A DNA stretch of 64,000 nucleotides, taken from positions 23,061,501 to 23,125,500 of the forward strand of contig NC_083609.1 of NCBI RefSeq assembly GCF_029168945.1, written 5' to 3'. Source of the stretch: Cannabis sativa (lineage: Eukaryota > Streptophyta > Magnoliopsida > Rosales > Cannabaceae). Each line of letters opens with the position of its first letter. Positions within the stretch are counted from its first letter, which is position 1. Made by a program: the position numbers and the translations under genes. Positions 13,321 to 24,115 of this stretch are shown here, one piece after another. Under the pieces are notes generated by a model, which was given only the letters and a program-made list of their open reading frames with translations, ran no database searches and had not been told where the DNA came from.

Positions 13321-13550
13321 GCTGTACGGACAGTATGCCAAGCATACTGTCCGCGCGCGCGTCCCTGGGTGACAGCCGAGGAACCTCGGCGGAACAGGGG
13401 AACTTGCAGGGTGGCCGCGCGCGTAGGGAGGCACCAGACGAGGTTCGCGCGCGCAGGGAGGCACCTGACACTAGGTCCGTGCGCGTATGAAGGATTCAGA
13501 CAAGAAATTTGTCTGAATCCGCGCGCGTGTGAGTGCACAGTCCCTTATCT
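13321..13550. other. GC-rich, hairpin-forming block in the Copia leader
   Basis: A CG-dinucleotide-rich block stands in AT-rich DNA just inside the primer-binding site. It contains several 'cgcgcgcg' runs and two perfect inverted repeats: 13328-13338 with 13342-13352 (11 bp, 3-base loop) and 13492-13503 with 13509-13520 (12 bp, 5-base loop). Both strands are open for 80 codons or more here, an effect of the base composition; I do not call genes. Confidence 0.7.
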
Positions 13551-13796
13551 TTTTTCGAATCTTCAAAAAATCATAACTAATTCAAATTAAATCGAAATTG
13601 AGTTCTGTAAAAAAGTAACTTGCTTAATTGTTTCCATACTATCCAATAAAAATAATTCCAGAAACAAAATTTCAATTATTTTTCACGAAAATTCACAAAC
13701 ATCAATCAATCATCATATAACAGTCAATACAACATGAAACCATCCAAATAACAAACAATCGTTTTAAAGTCCAAATTTCATGCAAGTAAATAATTT

Positions 13797-13816
13797 ACCA
13801 TGGCTCTGAGGCCAGT
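13797..13816 (-). other. Primer-binding site of the complete Copia element
   Basis: The minus strand reads ACTGGCCTCAGAGCCATGGT directly after the LTR end. It resembles the common Copia site TGGTATCAGAGCCATGG (initiator Met tRNA) with a few changes. Confidence 0.7.
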
Positions 13817-15713
13817 TGTTGGAATTTATTTTACCAGGATCTTAGATCTACTCACGAGTATGTTGTTTAAACACCCTAAATATGAACTTTCTAAAACGAT
13901 AAATTAAACACATATAAAGTTAAGAAAACCTTGCATTGATGCAGCGGAATTAATGTCTCCTTCTGCTCAGATCTCTAACCCTTGTATTCTTTCTATAGCA
14001 GAGTATAATCAAGATCTGAGCCCGAATGTCCTTCTTCTTCAAGTTTGATCCTTCACAGTCTTCCAATCTATGATTGAGTTACTGCTTGCCGTGTGTGGGC
14101 ACTTACTCTTTCACTAGGGTTCGAAATTGATGAAGGGAAAAGAGAAGAGAGGGTTTCGGCCAGGTATAGAAAGTGGGGAAGGCTCAATTTTTCTGAAGAG
14201 AGAAATTTCTGTCAGAAAAGGTTTGTGAAAACTTGTGATTTGACTGAGCCATCACTTTCTATTTATAGGCAACTACTAGGTTTAGGTTAAGAATTATTTG
14301 GCATTAAAATAATGAAAAAATCAATTTGAAACTCCTCAATTAGTGTCCGGCCAAGGTGTAGTAGTGGGCCCCACTTGATTTTGCAGTTTTATCAAATTTT
14401 ATTTCTATTTTCTCAAAAACGCCAATTTTCCAATTCTAACCTTTTAAATGCCAAAACTAATTATTTAATAACTAAAATAGATTATTAAATAATATTGTCA
14501 TTTAATTTAATTATTAATTAGACATATAAAGTCCATTAATAAATAAATAAACCTAGAAACTCTTTTCTTTACAATTTCACCCCTACTTAGTGAAAATTCA
14601 TAAAATTAGACATAGTCTAACTTTAGAATTATAATTGATCAATCACGAATCAATTAATGAGTCTTACAAGCAGAATATTCTCAACTAGAATGGGGACCAT
14701 GGATCTATATGCTGAGCTTCCAATAAGTGAACCAAATTTACTAAGTAAATTCCTACTTATTAATTCTTCGTTGAATCCACTCTTAGAACTTAGAATTGCA
14801 CTCTCAGACTTATATAGAGCATATTATATGTTCCACGATATCAATATGCTATCTCATTTAACCATTGTTATAATCTTATTGTGATTTAAAGATCCTCTAT
14901 ATAGATGATCTACATTGAGATGGGATTTCTTTACCGTTCTCACCCCTCAATGTATTTTGCCCCTTAAAACACTTAGCTACCTGTAAATGGTGTTTAGTGA
15001 TCTAATAATTAGTCAGTTAAACAAGAGCTCATCCATTTACTTCTATTTGCTAAGCTCGAAGGGAATCATCACTTGACTTCTATACACCAGTAGAAGCTAT
15101 AGATTCCATATTTATGTTCAGCACTCCCACTCAATCATACTATCATGTTCCCAAAATATACGTATCACCCTGACCTAAAAGTAGGCTTAACTAATAAATC
15201 AAAGAACATGAATAGCACTCCTGAGTTGAGCCTAAGCATATCAGGATTTAGATTCTTTTAATCTTAAGATCAACTACTGATATTGACTTGGAAAGATATA
15301 ACGGTAAGTTTGTAATATCTTAACTTAGTTGCAATATCGGTCCAGTCCAATGTATACTCCATACATTCGAAACTAGTATACTTTACTAATGTCCTGGAAA
15401 GAACATAACACTTACTCCAAGTGTAAGTACACATCATCGCTGATTATCACATTAGTGTAAACCCAATAACACTGATGAAACAGGGACCAAGTCTTTTGAT
15501 TCATATGAACACAATCACATTCCACTGTGTTGACGATACTGTAATTGTGAATAAACATATGATCTGGATTTAACTGATTTTGTGTGTGTGAATGTAATAA
15601 ACATATTAAACCATTAGCATGTAAAATTCATGCAAACATCAATCACTTCAAATTTCTTATATTGATAACTAATCAGATTGTAAAGAGTTTTATTTAGGGC
15701 ATAAAACCCAACA
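13817..15713 (-). repeat. 5' LTR of the complete Copia element
   Basis: 1897 bp, TGTTGGAATT to AACCCAACA on the plus strand, nearly identical to 5511-7411. The minus strand has TATAAATAG near 14259-14269. As the upstream LTR in element orientation it would carry the active promoter. Confidence 0.9.
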
Positions 15714-16376
15714 GTTGGGGCATTAATGAGCCTTAGTCCACGAGTCTGTGTATTTATGAGAGTATTTATTACAGAGAATGTTCTTGGTGGTTTTTCTCTC
15801 TAGTTCTTATGAAACCCAGAATTCTTGACCCCTGCCTTAATGAGTTTGGGGGGTATTTATAGTGTTTTTGTGGGGTGATCCCTAGAATTGAGGTACATGT
15901 CTTTCTGTAATATTTAGTATAGGCACACATTCCCAATGGATACATCATAGGAAATGCATGGTCTAATCCCTAGGCTTTTTAGGGGTTTAATGGACGTAGT
16001 CCTTTATCCGTCCTTGATTGATGTGATTTCTTATAAAGTAGCCGTCACTAGGCTTACTAATCATAGCGTAGTAGCTGCAGAAGGGGGGTTACGCCGTCAG
16101 ACTTTAAGACATATGGCAGTTTCAATACGCCTTTTCCCATGCGGCATTAAATGCGAGGTGACTATTCAGATAAGATTTAATACCTCCCGGAGATGCTTTG
16201 TTGTAGCTTTGCTCTCCGGGAGTACCTGAAACTCACATGCCTTCTCCGGGAGGCATGTTAAATGCTGATCCCTTTGATTAAAGAGACTTAGCTGAATTAT
16301 CCCAAAGTTAAACTTCTCCAGTCTACGTGTCTCAATCCGGTTGATCCACGTATTTTGGACAAAATCAGAGGCAACA

Positions 16377-17105
16377 ACGTGCAATGCACGTATGCTTAGT
16401 TTTTCTTTTTTAATTAAGTAATGTGTTTTAATTTATACTAAATAAAGTTATACATAATTTATTTAAATAAATAATATTATTGTATTAGACAATTAAATGT
16501 TTAATATAAAATTTTAATTACAGAAAACATATAATAGCGACGAAGCTTTTTCATTCCAATTGTTTGTTGACTAAAATTAAATGAACTTCAAATATTGTTC
16601 TAAAGATAGGGAGTTTTTGCCTTTTGTGTAATGTGAACTTAGATTTTTATACTAACTAGTTAATAAAATAAATCTCACTTTGAAATATGGACTTCCTTAT
16701 TGTCTTATTGATTCATTTTATATAAAAACTAATACTGCATTGCTATTGAATAGTCCACGAATAAATCCTCTAATTCCTCTAATTAGATAGTAAAAGTAAG
16801 TGAGACTCAACAATATATGATTGAGTAGATATAGGAAAAGTACATATATGATAAAATATATTGTATTGTGTGGTTAAAATTATATATCGTATTTTATGTA
16901 TTTTAATTTAAATTAAAATATTCTCATATGATAATATTTATATAATTTTTATTTTTAAATATATAAAAAATATTATAAAATTAATTAAAAATACTTTATT
17001 AAATAATGATATATATTCTGGTAAAGTTAATAGAGAAAACTAAAAAATATCATTAAATTAATAATTCCATTATATAATCACAATTTTTATATATAAAGAT
17101 ATATA
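16377..17105. other. AT-rich spacer, no gene seen
   Basis: It starts with the inverted repeat acgtgcaatgcacgt (near 16377-16391), much like the Helitron terminal hairpins in this window, but without a CTAG end. It may be a Helitron end cut by the LTR to its left. The rest is low-complexity A/T. Confidence 0.45.
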
Positions 17106-18980
17106 TCTATTCTATATAAAGTGTGTCTATATAACCGAATTCTTGGTTTATGAGAAATTCATGCATGACTTTTTATTTATATTAAAAATGAAATAGTTTT
17201 TGAGAAATTCATGGGTTGGTTTATGAGAAATTCATGCATGGCTTTTTATTTATATTAAAAATAAAATAGTTTTTGAGAAATTCATGGGTCACTTTTTATT
17301 TATATATAATAAAATAAATAAAATAAATCTCATTAAATCCAAAAAAAAATACGATTGGGTTTTTGCTGTTGTACATCTACGATTTTTCTCTTCTTCTTCT
17401 CTTCTAGAATTACCATTTTCTATAAAAAAACACTCATTAAAAGAAAAAGTTATATTTTAGCACATACAGTATAATTAAGAAGCCATAAAATTTATAATTT
17501 CGTCTTTTGTTAAATAAAAATAAAAGCAACTTAAAGCATTATTATAATTATGTTGCTTTGTACATGCTGCGACAAAAAGGAATGCCAATCTTATTAATTT
17601 TTCCATGTTCTAGCTATTAATGCAAATCAGAAAAAGAAAAACATTTACTAAAACCCACCAAAACTTATCATAATTAAACCTGAGGCATTAGATGCAAAAA
17701 AAAAAAAAAAACAAATCAGAGAGTACATTATAGTACTGTTTTTGATCACGTGCTCATAAATTAGAAGCATAATTAAATATATTAGCGAAATAGTGACTAA
17801 CATCCAAATTTCAGAGTTGACGAAAAATCTGCAACTGAATGAGGTAAAGACTACTACAATATTTACTTTATAAAACTTTTGTTTCAATATCTTACTATTA
17901 TTAACACCATTTAATTTGGATGTAAAAAAAATATTTTTGGATTGAGGCGGCAATAAAAATAATTGATACTGTCCAGAGTTTTTATTACATGTCATGTGAC
18001 GCATATCATAAAAAAATAGATTTATACAATCGCAATGAAAAAATTATATGTGACAAGCCAACATGCGGCCAGGAAGGATTTTCTACACCACAGTATATTA
18101 CAAAAAATATATGATGTTATTGAAATTAAGTTAAAATAATAAAAAAAAAATACTAACAATCTTATTATGCATTTTACAGTGCTATAGCATATGTTGAACT
18201 TGATGACAATACAAAGAGCCTATCTGCTGTCATGTTCGCAGATATTGCGGAAAAAATATTTTGCCCAACTAATGAAATATACTCCAAAGGTGTAATTTTA
18301 AAAAAATAAAATAGTTTTACATGCCTTTCATAAGTTGATTTTTTTTAATTAAATAAGCTATGCACACCATGTCTAATCATTTTAAAAGAAAATACATCAC
18401 GGTTTGCAGACCGCCGCTTTGTCGACACTACCATATTCAATTTATCAACGAAAAAATAGACAATCCAGATATATGCGGACCCAGCTAGAATGAAAAGTGC
18501 AAAATACAAAAATTACACTATGGTCTCTATCGAAGCAAATGAAGATTAAAATCCACCAATGACTATCATTAGTTTTCTTATCTACAATTTTTAGACAAAT
18601 GCTATCTTCAATTATCAATAATTTAGAGATTGATTTTTAATTTTTTTTTTATCTTACACCCATTTAAGTAATGTTTCTTTAAGTATTGGAACATCAATTT
18701 TTAATTTATTTTTGGATTAACTTAAGAACATATTTTTTTTTTGACAAACTTAAGAACATATTTAAATCATCAAGCTTTCTTAAACATTAATATATTGTAT
18801 TCGATATTCACTTTTAATTGACAACATTATAAACTATAATATTTAGATACACATAATAATAATCTCACCTTATAACTAATAATATTTTTTCTTTAATTTT
18901 TAATTGTATCACTTTCAACTAACATAGAAAAAACTAGCATAAAATTTAGTATATGTGCCTTGCACGTAGATTTTTGCTAG
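17106..18980 (+). mobile_element. Helitron (non-autonomous), 1.9 kb, forward
   Basis: The 5' end TCTATTCTATATAAAGTGTG follows an A, and the 3' end CTAG precedes a T, fitting Helitron insertion between A and T. A short hairpin (gtgc-ctt-gcac, 18955-18965) sits 12 bases before the CTAG. Both ends match the reverse element at 21092-22376, including the subterminal 'cataaaatttagtata' block. It has no terminal inverted repeats and no target duplication, as expected of rolling-circle elements. It carries one RPA-like exon at 18180-18289 and no Rep/helicase frame. Confidence 0.75.
18180..18289 (+). pseudogene. RPA-like (OB-fold) exon fragment in a Helitron
   Basis: Bounded by a splice acceptor (tttacag, ending 18179) and a donor (CAAAG/gtgtaa, 18290), this 110-base stretch reads without a stop: AIAYVELDDNTKSLSAVMFA and on through an Ala-Glu-Lys-Ile-Phe segment. 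The pattern (hydrophobic strand, Asp-Asp-x-Thr-x-Ser-Leu-Ser-Ala, Phe-x-x-Ile-Ala-Glu) resembles the C-terminal DNA-binding OB fold of plant replication protein A large-subunit-like proteins, which some plant Helitrons encode. Just upstream, about 18040-18105, the translation contains Cys-Asp-Lys-Pro-x-Cys, possibly part of the RPA zinc ribbon. The rest of the gene is missing, so this is a relic. Confidence 0.5.
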
Positions 18981-19111
18981 TATATATATATATAAAATCA
19001 CACCAAACATAACATTTATCCCGTTATTAAAATCTAATATATAGCAACTCTTCTAATCGCGTTATATAAATTTTATGATTTGTAGTGTTCAATACATTAA
19101 CATAAACAAAA

Positions 19112-19138
<27 letters not shown>
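19112..19138. repeat. (AT)n microsatellite
   Basis: About 13 perfect AT dinucleotides lie between two Helitrons. Confidence 0.9.
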
Positions 19139-19146
<8 letters not shown>

Positions 19147-19220
19147 TAGATATTTTAAAATTTAACATTTAGGTTTTGATTTTATCATTTTAATTCTTAC
19201 AATATTTTATTTATTAATAA

Positions 19221-22200
19221 CTAGAAAACAAAAGCCGCGCGTTGCGCGGTCTTAAAAAAAATCATAAGCTATATATATTATTGAAAAAAGTTTATTTTTT
19301 AAATGTGAATTTTTTACAAAGTTATATCATAGAAAAAACTGAAGTTTCTAAAAAATAATAAAAATGCATTGAAAAAATATGATTTATCTTATCATTCTTA
19401 GTCTTACATATATAATTTTTTTTAATTATTAACAATTAATTTATTAAAATATCTTTTGAGAAAAGTTTTTAAGGTGTATTTTTTCTTAAAAATCGAGATC
19501 ACTATATTTTTAAACAAAATTAATAGTCACTAATAATACACATAATTTTTCACTGATAAATTAATAAAAAAATATATAAAACATTATTTAAACTTTCAAT
19601 AATAAGTTACAATTATTAATATTAATTATTACTTATTTTTTTTAATAATAGACATACAACTACTTAATTAATTAATTAGCATTATTCATAATTTGTAATA
19701 AATATTAAAATTACTACATAAATAGAGAGATTAGCAAAAGAAGAATATACCGCCACCTCTTTAATTAGTTTTTTTTGTTGTGGGAAAATTATTATCATAT
19801 TATTGTTGCATTTATTTTTAAATAAATATTATAAGTTGAATGATCATGTAACTTTACTTTTTACTTAATTAAATTATTATTATTATTTTAAGACAAATCA
19901 ATTATTTAATTATATTATTTATGTGAAATTAAAAATTGAAATTATCAAAAATTATGAAAAATAAGATATTTGAAAAATAAAGTATCATCTCACCTCTCTA
20001 TATTATCATTGTTTTTTTTTTTTTTCACTTTTGAGAGTATTTATTGTTTTTAACAATCCTATTAGAGATGAATTATTATTGTTCAATTAATTTTTTTAAT
20101 GCTAAAAATGAGTATCATGATCACATAATCAATATTAAAATAATGTCAAGACATTTATTTTATTACAAATATAGAACCATTAGCATTTATTAACACAAAA
20201 TATATTTTAAATAAATAAATTAAAAATAATATTTTCCATCATGTACTTGTTGTAGTTGCCTTTATTTTTAGGTATGATCATTATTATTTTGCATCATCTA
20301 CACTATTGAGAGTGAGATAACATTCTCTATGCATTAATAAATCATCTCAATATTTAGTGAGAAAAAATGTATTGTAAGACTAAAAAATTATACAAATATT
20401 AGGAAAGAGCGAAAATGAGAAAGTATCTAATATTACACTGTATATATATGTAATATTTATACATGTGTATAAAAAACAGAGTAAAAAATGATAAAAAAAA
20501 ATACAAATATATTGTTAAAATATTTACATAGAGAAGTGAAAGGTATGAATACTTGACATTATAAAATGATGATGAAAATAATAAAAAAAAATTGAATAAA
20601 TATAAAAAAAAATAGAGAAAACAAATAATTAGAAAGAAACCTTATATAAAATACTATTTTTTTTTAGCATATATGATCATCCATGGCAATTTGTTCCAAT
20701 CTTTTTAATCTTCTTCTTAAAATTCTTTTCCCTTCCCATCCTCATATATGTGTCAAAGCGTTTGTATTTTTATATCTTTAACTCATCTATATATATTTTA
20801 TGGAAATATGAGGAGGCATAACCAAAGGTCTCTTAAAATAAATTTTGTAATTATAACATGAATTTATTGAATAGTTTTTTTTCTTTTGAAGAATGCCCAA
20901 AGCTTTATTTATCATAAAATCAATGTAAATATTAATGTAAATATGAATTAACAGATAATTAATTAAAATAATTAGAAAATGAATAAAAATTTGAGAAAAA
21001 AATGAGAGAATAGAAAAATTAGCTCTTTGAAAAGTTAAAAGATTACATTATCTATCCTAACATTAGAATTGTATAATTATATATATAAATACTAGTAAAA
21101 ACCAACGTGCGCGAAGCACGTATACTAAATTTTATGCTAATGGTTTTCTATGTTATTTCAAAGTGATACAATTAAAAATTAAAGAAAAAATATTATTAGT
21201 TATTAGGTGAGATTATTATTATGTGTATAGGAAGAAATCACAAATTAATTAATCTTATAATCTTAACTTTAATCAAATAAGGTTCCAGATATATGAACAA
21301 TAAATAATCACGTAAAAATAAAAAATAATTATTTGAATAAAGAATTCAATATACACAGTTATATATATGAATCTCATTAATCAAAAATAATTATTCAATA
21401 TATGAACAATAATTTGTCACGCTATATGTTTCCCAATAAAGAAATCCACCTCCTCATAGTCAAAAATAAATAATACATGTAATATAGATCTTTGTAATAG
21501 AGTACCTAAAAGAAACCAAACTTCAGTTACCATAATCGGAAAAGGTTTAAGTGAACTAAATAATGACTAAGAAGATCTGAATTACAAAATGAAAATAACA
21601 TGTCTATATGAGTATGATTTTTTTGCTATATGAGCATGATTGATCTAAGAGAAAATAGATAAACCTATAAATATATAAATATACTTAATATTAATTTTGA
21701 CAAAGAAACAATTCAATTATAAACAATTATAAATATCAGCTTGACAATTTCAACACACTAATTACCCATTAAATAACCATAATGAATACATCATGATAAT
21801 TTTATTTTATTTGATATCCAATGATAGAGATTATTGAGGGAAAAAACTTAATAATTACGTGACAAATAATTATTAATTGAATTAAAAAGTTAAGATTATA
21901 ATTAATCAATATATGAACAATACTTTGAATTAATCTTATAATTAACTTTAATCAAATAGGGTTTATAAAAGAGGCATAAATAATCAAATAGGGTTAGAAA
22001 TACGGTAATTAAAAAAAATCTAGAACCCTATTTTTCTTGGATTTAATGGGATTTATTTTATTTCTATTTTATTATATATAAATAAAAAGTGACTCATGGA
22101 TTTCTCATAAACCATTTTATTTTTAATAATAAACCATAGGGTTAGAAAATACGGTAATTAAAGAAAATCTAGAACCCTATTTTTTTTGTTGGATTTAATG

Positions 22201-22779
22201 GAATTTATTTTATTTTTATTTTATTATATATAAATAAAAAGTGACCCATGAATTTCTCATAAACCATTTTATTTTTAATAATAAACCATCTTATTTTTAA
22301 TATAAATAAAAAGTCACCCATGAATTTCTCAAAAACCAAGAATTCGGTTATATAGGCACACTTTATATAGAATAGATATAGATAGATATATAAATATAGC
22401 TATATGTATATACTTTTTTGCAATATAAATATGTATGCATATATTTTGAATTGTTAAAGATTAATTAATTATATAGGTTTACAAAATTACTATACATATA
22501 TCATATTTTTTGGTGTAATTAAATATCTATATATATATATATATATATATATAGATGAGAATACTAATAGTTTAAAAGAATACTAATAGATTATAAAAAA
22601 TTAATAATGGGGAGGTTAGGTTACATTATTTTGGGAGGTTACATTATTTTTTTCTTATTATTCAATAGAAAAAAATTAGAAAACATAACAAAATAGAGAA
22701 AATAGAGAAATAGAAGGAAAAGATGCCACATCAATAATGCTCTTATGCTTTCCTTTATTTATATATATAGATATATAGA
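19221..22779 (-). mobile_element. Helitron (non-autonomous), reverse, interrupted by a second Helitron
   Basis: The 3' terminus on the minus strand is CTAG (19221-19224) with T beyond it. Eleven bases inside is the perfect hairpin ccgcgc-gtt-gcgcgg (19235-19249). The 5' terminus is TC at about 22779 (22771 is an alternative), preceded by A, and is followed by sequence like the start of the 40983 Helitron: TATATA..AAAGGAA.GCA..A.AAGAG and then a GTGGCAT block. The 3' hairpin also matches that element. Without the 1285-bp insert at 21092-22376 the element is about 2.3 kb. It has no protein-coding content. Confidence 0.6.
21092..22376 (-). mobile_element. Helitron (non-autonomous), 1285 bp, nested in the previous one
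   Basis: On the minus strand it begins TCTATTCTATATAAAGTGTG at 22376, after an A, and ends CTAG at 21092, before a T. Hairpin acgtgc-gcgaa-gcacgt at 21105-21121. Its ends are of the same family as 17106-18980. The 5' half contains a tandem duplication with period about 148 bp (copies start at 21991 and 22139) plus a third partial copy. It has no coding content. Confidence 0.75.
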
Positions 22780-22828
22780 TAATTCAAACAAATATTTTAA
22801 ATTAATAAATAAAAATGAAAATATCTAA

Positions 22829-23317
22829 GGTGCCGTTTGGTAACACTTTTGTTTTTTAATTTTTTAATCACAAAATGAAAGTAAAATTTTTGTTTTTAAA
22901 AAATTTATTTTTGAAAAACAAAAATGCGTTCTGTAACTACTTTTGTTTTTCAATTTTAAAAACAGAAAATAAAAGTGTGTTCTGTAAAGTTCATTTTTAT
23001 TTTTATTTTTTGATTTTATTAAAGTCGGGTCTAGGTCCGGGATCGGATTCGGGTTCAAGTTAAAAGCTGGGTTCAGCGCCAGGGCCGTGGGAGGGAATTT
23101 GGGTCCGGGTCTGGTCGTAATCCAAAAGAATGATTAAGAAAAAAAAAACTGTTTAAAAAAATATTGAAAGTGATTTTTGTTGTTTTTAAAATTTTGATTT
23201 CTAATTATAAAATTAAAAAGTAAAAACAGTTTTATAGAACATGTTTTTGAAAAATATTTTCACTTTTCTATTTTTAAAAACAGAAAACTGATTAAAAAAG
23301 TGTTACCAAACGCCACC
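22829..23317. mobile_element. Harbinger/Tourist-type MITE, 489 bp
   Basis: The left end GGTGCCGTTTGGTAACACTT and the right end (reverse complement GGTGGCGTTTGGTAACACTT) form long terminal inverted repeats, flanked on both sides by TAA (22826-22828 and 23318-23320), the usual PIF/Harbinger target duplication. Inner T/A-rich arms continue the palindrome, and a GC-richer centre (about 23020-23115, repeated 'cgggtc') has no counterpart arm. No transposase is present. It lies about 0.8 kb upstream of the start codon of the next gene. Confidence 0.85.
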
Positions 23318-23610
23318 TAAGCTACTACATTTAAAATTAAATTAATATAAGTTAATATATTAATAATAAAATTTTAGATGAGGTGTTAATTTTTAATTGG
23401 AGAGACATAATATGGGATAGGTATTTTTGACAGAGGATCCTCATTCGGAAACACCAACGTTGACATCTCATATCTTTTTCTTACTTTTTTTTTGACACGT
23501 TTAAAAACTGATATTCAACGCATACGTGTCCTTCTCCAATTAGGTTATTGAATCTGATTCTGAGTCAAAATCATATTTAAATTGTGAATTAACAACTACA
23601 TTTTAGTTTC
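23318..23610. other. Upstream region of the DUF829 gene
   Basis: AT-rich sequence between the MITE and the presumed promoter. No gene seen. Confidence 0.5.
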
Positions 23611-24115
23611 CATTTTGTTCGCTACTATATATTTCCAATTCCTTAATCCTAATCAAATTCGTTCTTTCCCAGAAACGCGTATTGTTTAGGGTCCTTTAAA
23701 GGAACGTTTTATGTGTTGAGTCGGGCTGTCAGAGAAGAGAAGATTTGACAGCCCGACTACATTGAACGAAAAGCTCCTAGAATCGAGAGAGGTAAGAATA
23801 TATAGAAGAGAATATACTTATCTTTTGTGCTCATATTCCTGCGTCCATTCTCTTCTACTTCCTCAATAATCAATCACTTTTTGTTTTTATTTTGAGACTT
23901 TAATATTCCATTTGGATATAAAGTTAAAAACCCATATCGTAAATTTGTTACATTGTTAAAGGGTTATCGTAATCCCCCAACCGCTTTGATCAAGCGTTTC
24001 TCATTCTCGGTTTTTCTGGGTTTCTGGGTATTCAGGCTAGAGCCTTTTCGTTGTTCTATTAGGGTTTGGTTTGGTTTGATATTGTTTTGAGAGTCTTCGG
24101 GTGCTGTTTTTGAAC
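23611..24115 (+). promoter_or_regulatory. Promoter and 5' leader of the DUF829 hydrolase gene
   Basis: A TATA-like ACTATATATTT lies at about 23623-23633, suggesting transcription from about 23655-23665. The leader would then contain a two-codon ORF (ATG TGT TGA, 23711-23719) and a perfect inverted repeat, 23719-23731 with 23746-23758, around a purine-rich 14-base loop. A possible leader intron runs from GAGAG/gtaaga (23791) to ttcag near 24035. Start site and intron are inferences; transcript data would settle them. Confidence 0.45.

Larger units (their letters stand above)
5511..15713 (-). mobile_element. Complete family A Copia-type element, gag-only (non-autonomous)
   Basis: Two LTRs (5511-7411 and 13817-15713) face the same way and are flanked by the 5-bp duplication GTTGG (5506-5510 and 15714-15718). 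Orientation is minus: the primer-binding site adjoins the right LTR and the polypurine tract adjoins the left LTR. The 6.4-kb interior holds one broken gag with a zinc-knuckle trace, a short RT-like motif near 8040 and long AT-rich stretches. No intact protease, integrase, RT or RNase H is visible, so it would need proteins from a related element. A few differences per hundred bases between the LTRs suggest a moderately young insertion. Confidence 0.9.
5422..16376 (-). repeat. Probable solo LTR of another family, split by the 10.2-kb Copia element
   Basis: Joining 5422-5510 to 15719-16376 gives a unit of about 750 bp that on the minus strand begins TGTTGCCTC and ends GGTCAAGACA. It has a TATA-like CTATAAATACC near 15848-15871 and a hairpin-prone 'ctccgggag' motif repeated at 16190-16255. 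TG...CA ends, a promoter-like box and the lack of coding are LTR-like. I see no clear flanking duplication, no partner LTR and no internal region, so solo LTR is an inference. The Copia insertion at GTTGG splits it cleanly. Confidence 0.45.

Noticed and set aside
13296..13590. Overlapping open frames of 80-94 codons on both strands in the Copia leader
   Set aside because: Both strands are open because the block is CG-rich with few stop codons; it lies in a retroelement leader and the predicted proteins resemble nothing.
17648..18004. 118-codon minus-strand frame
   Set aside because: It lies in AT-rich Helitron interior, is Phe/Ile/Lys-rich with low complexity, and has no domain or splice context.
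22864..23063. Open frames on both strands inside the Harbinger-type MITE
   Set aside because: They are due to the palindromic T/A-rich arms.
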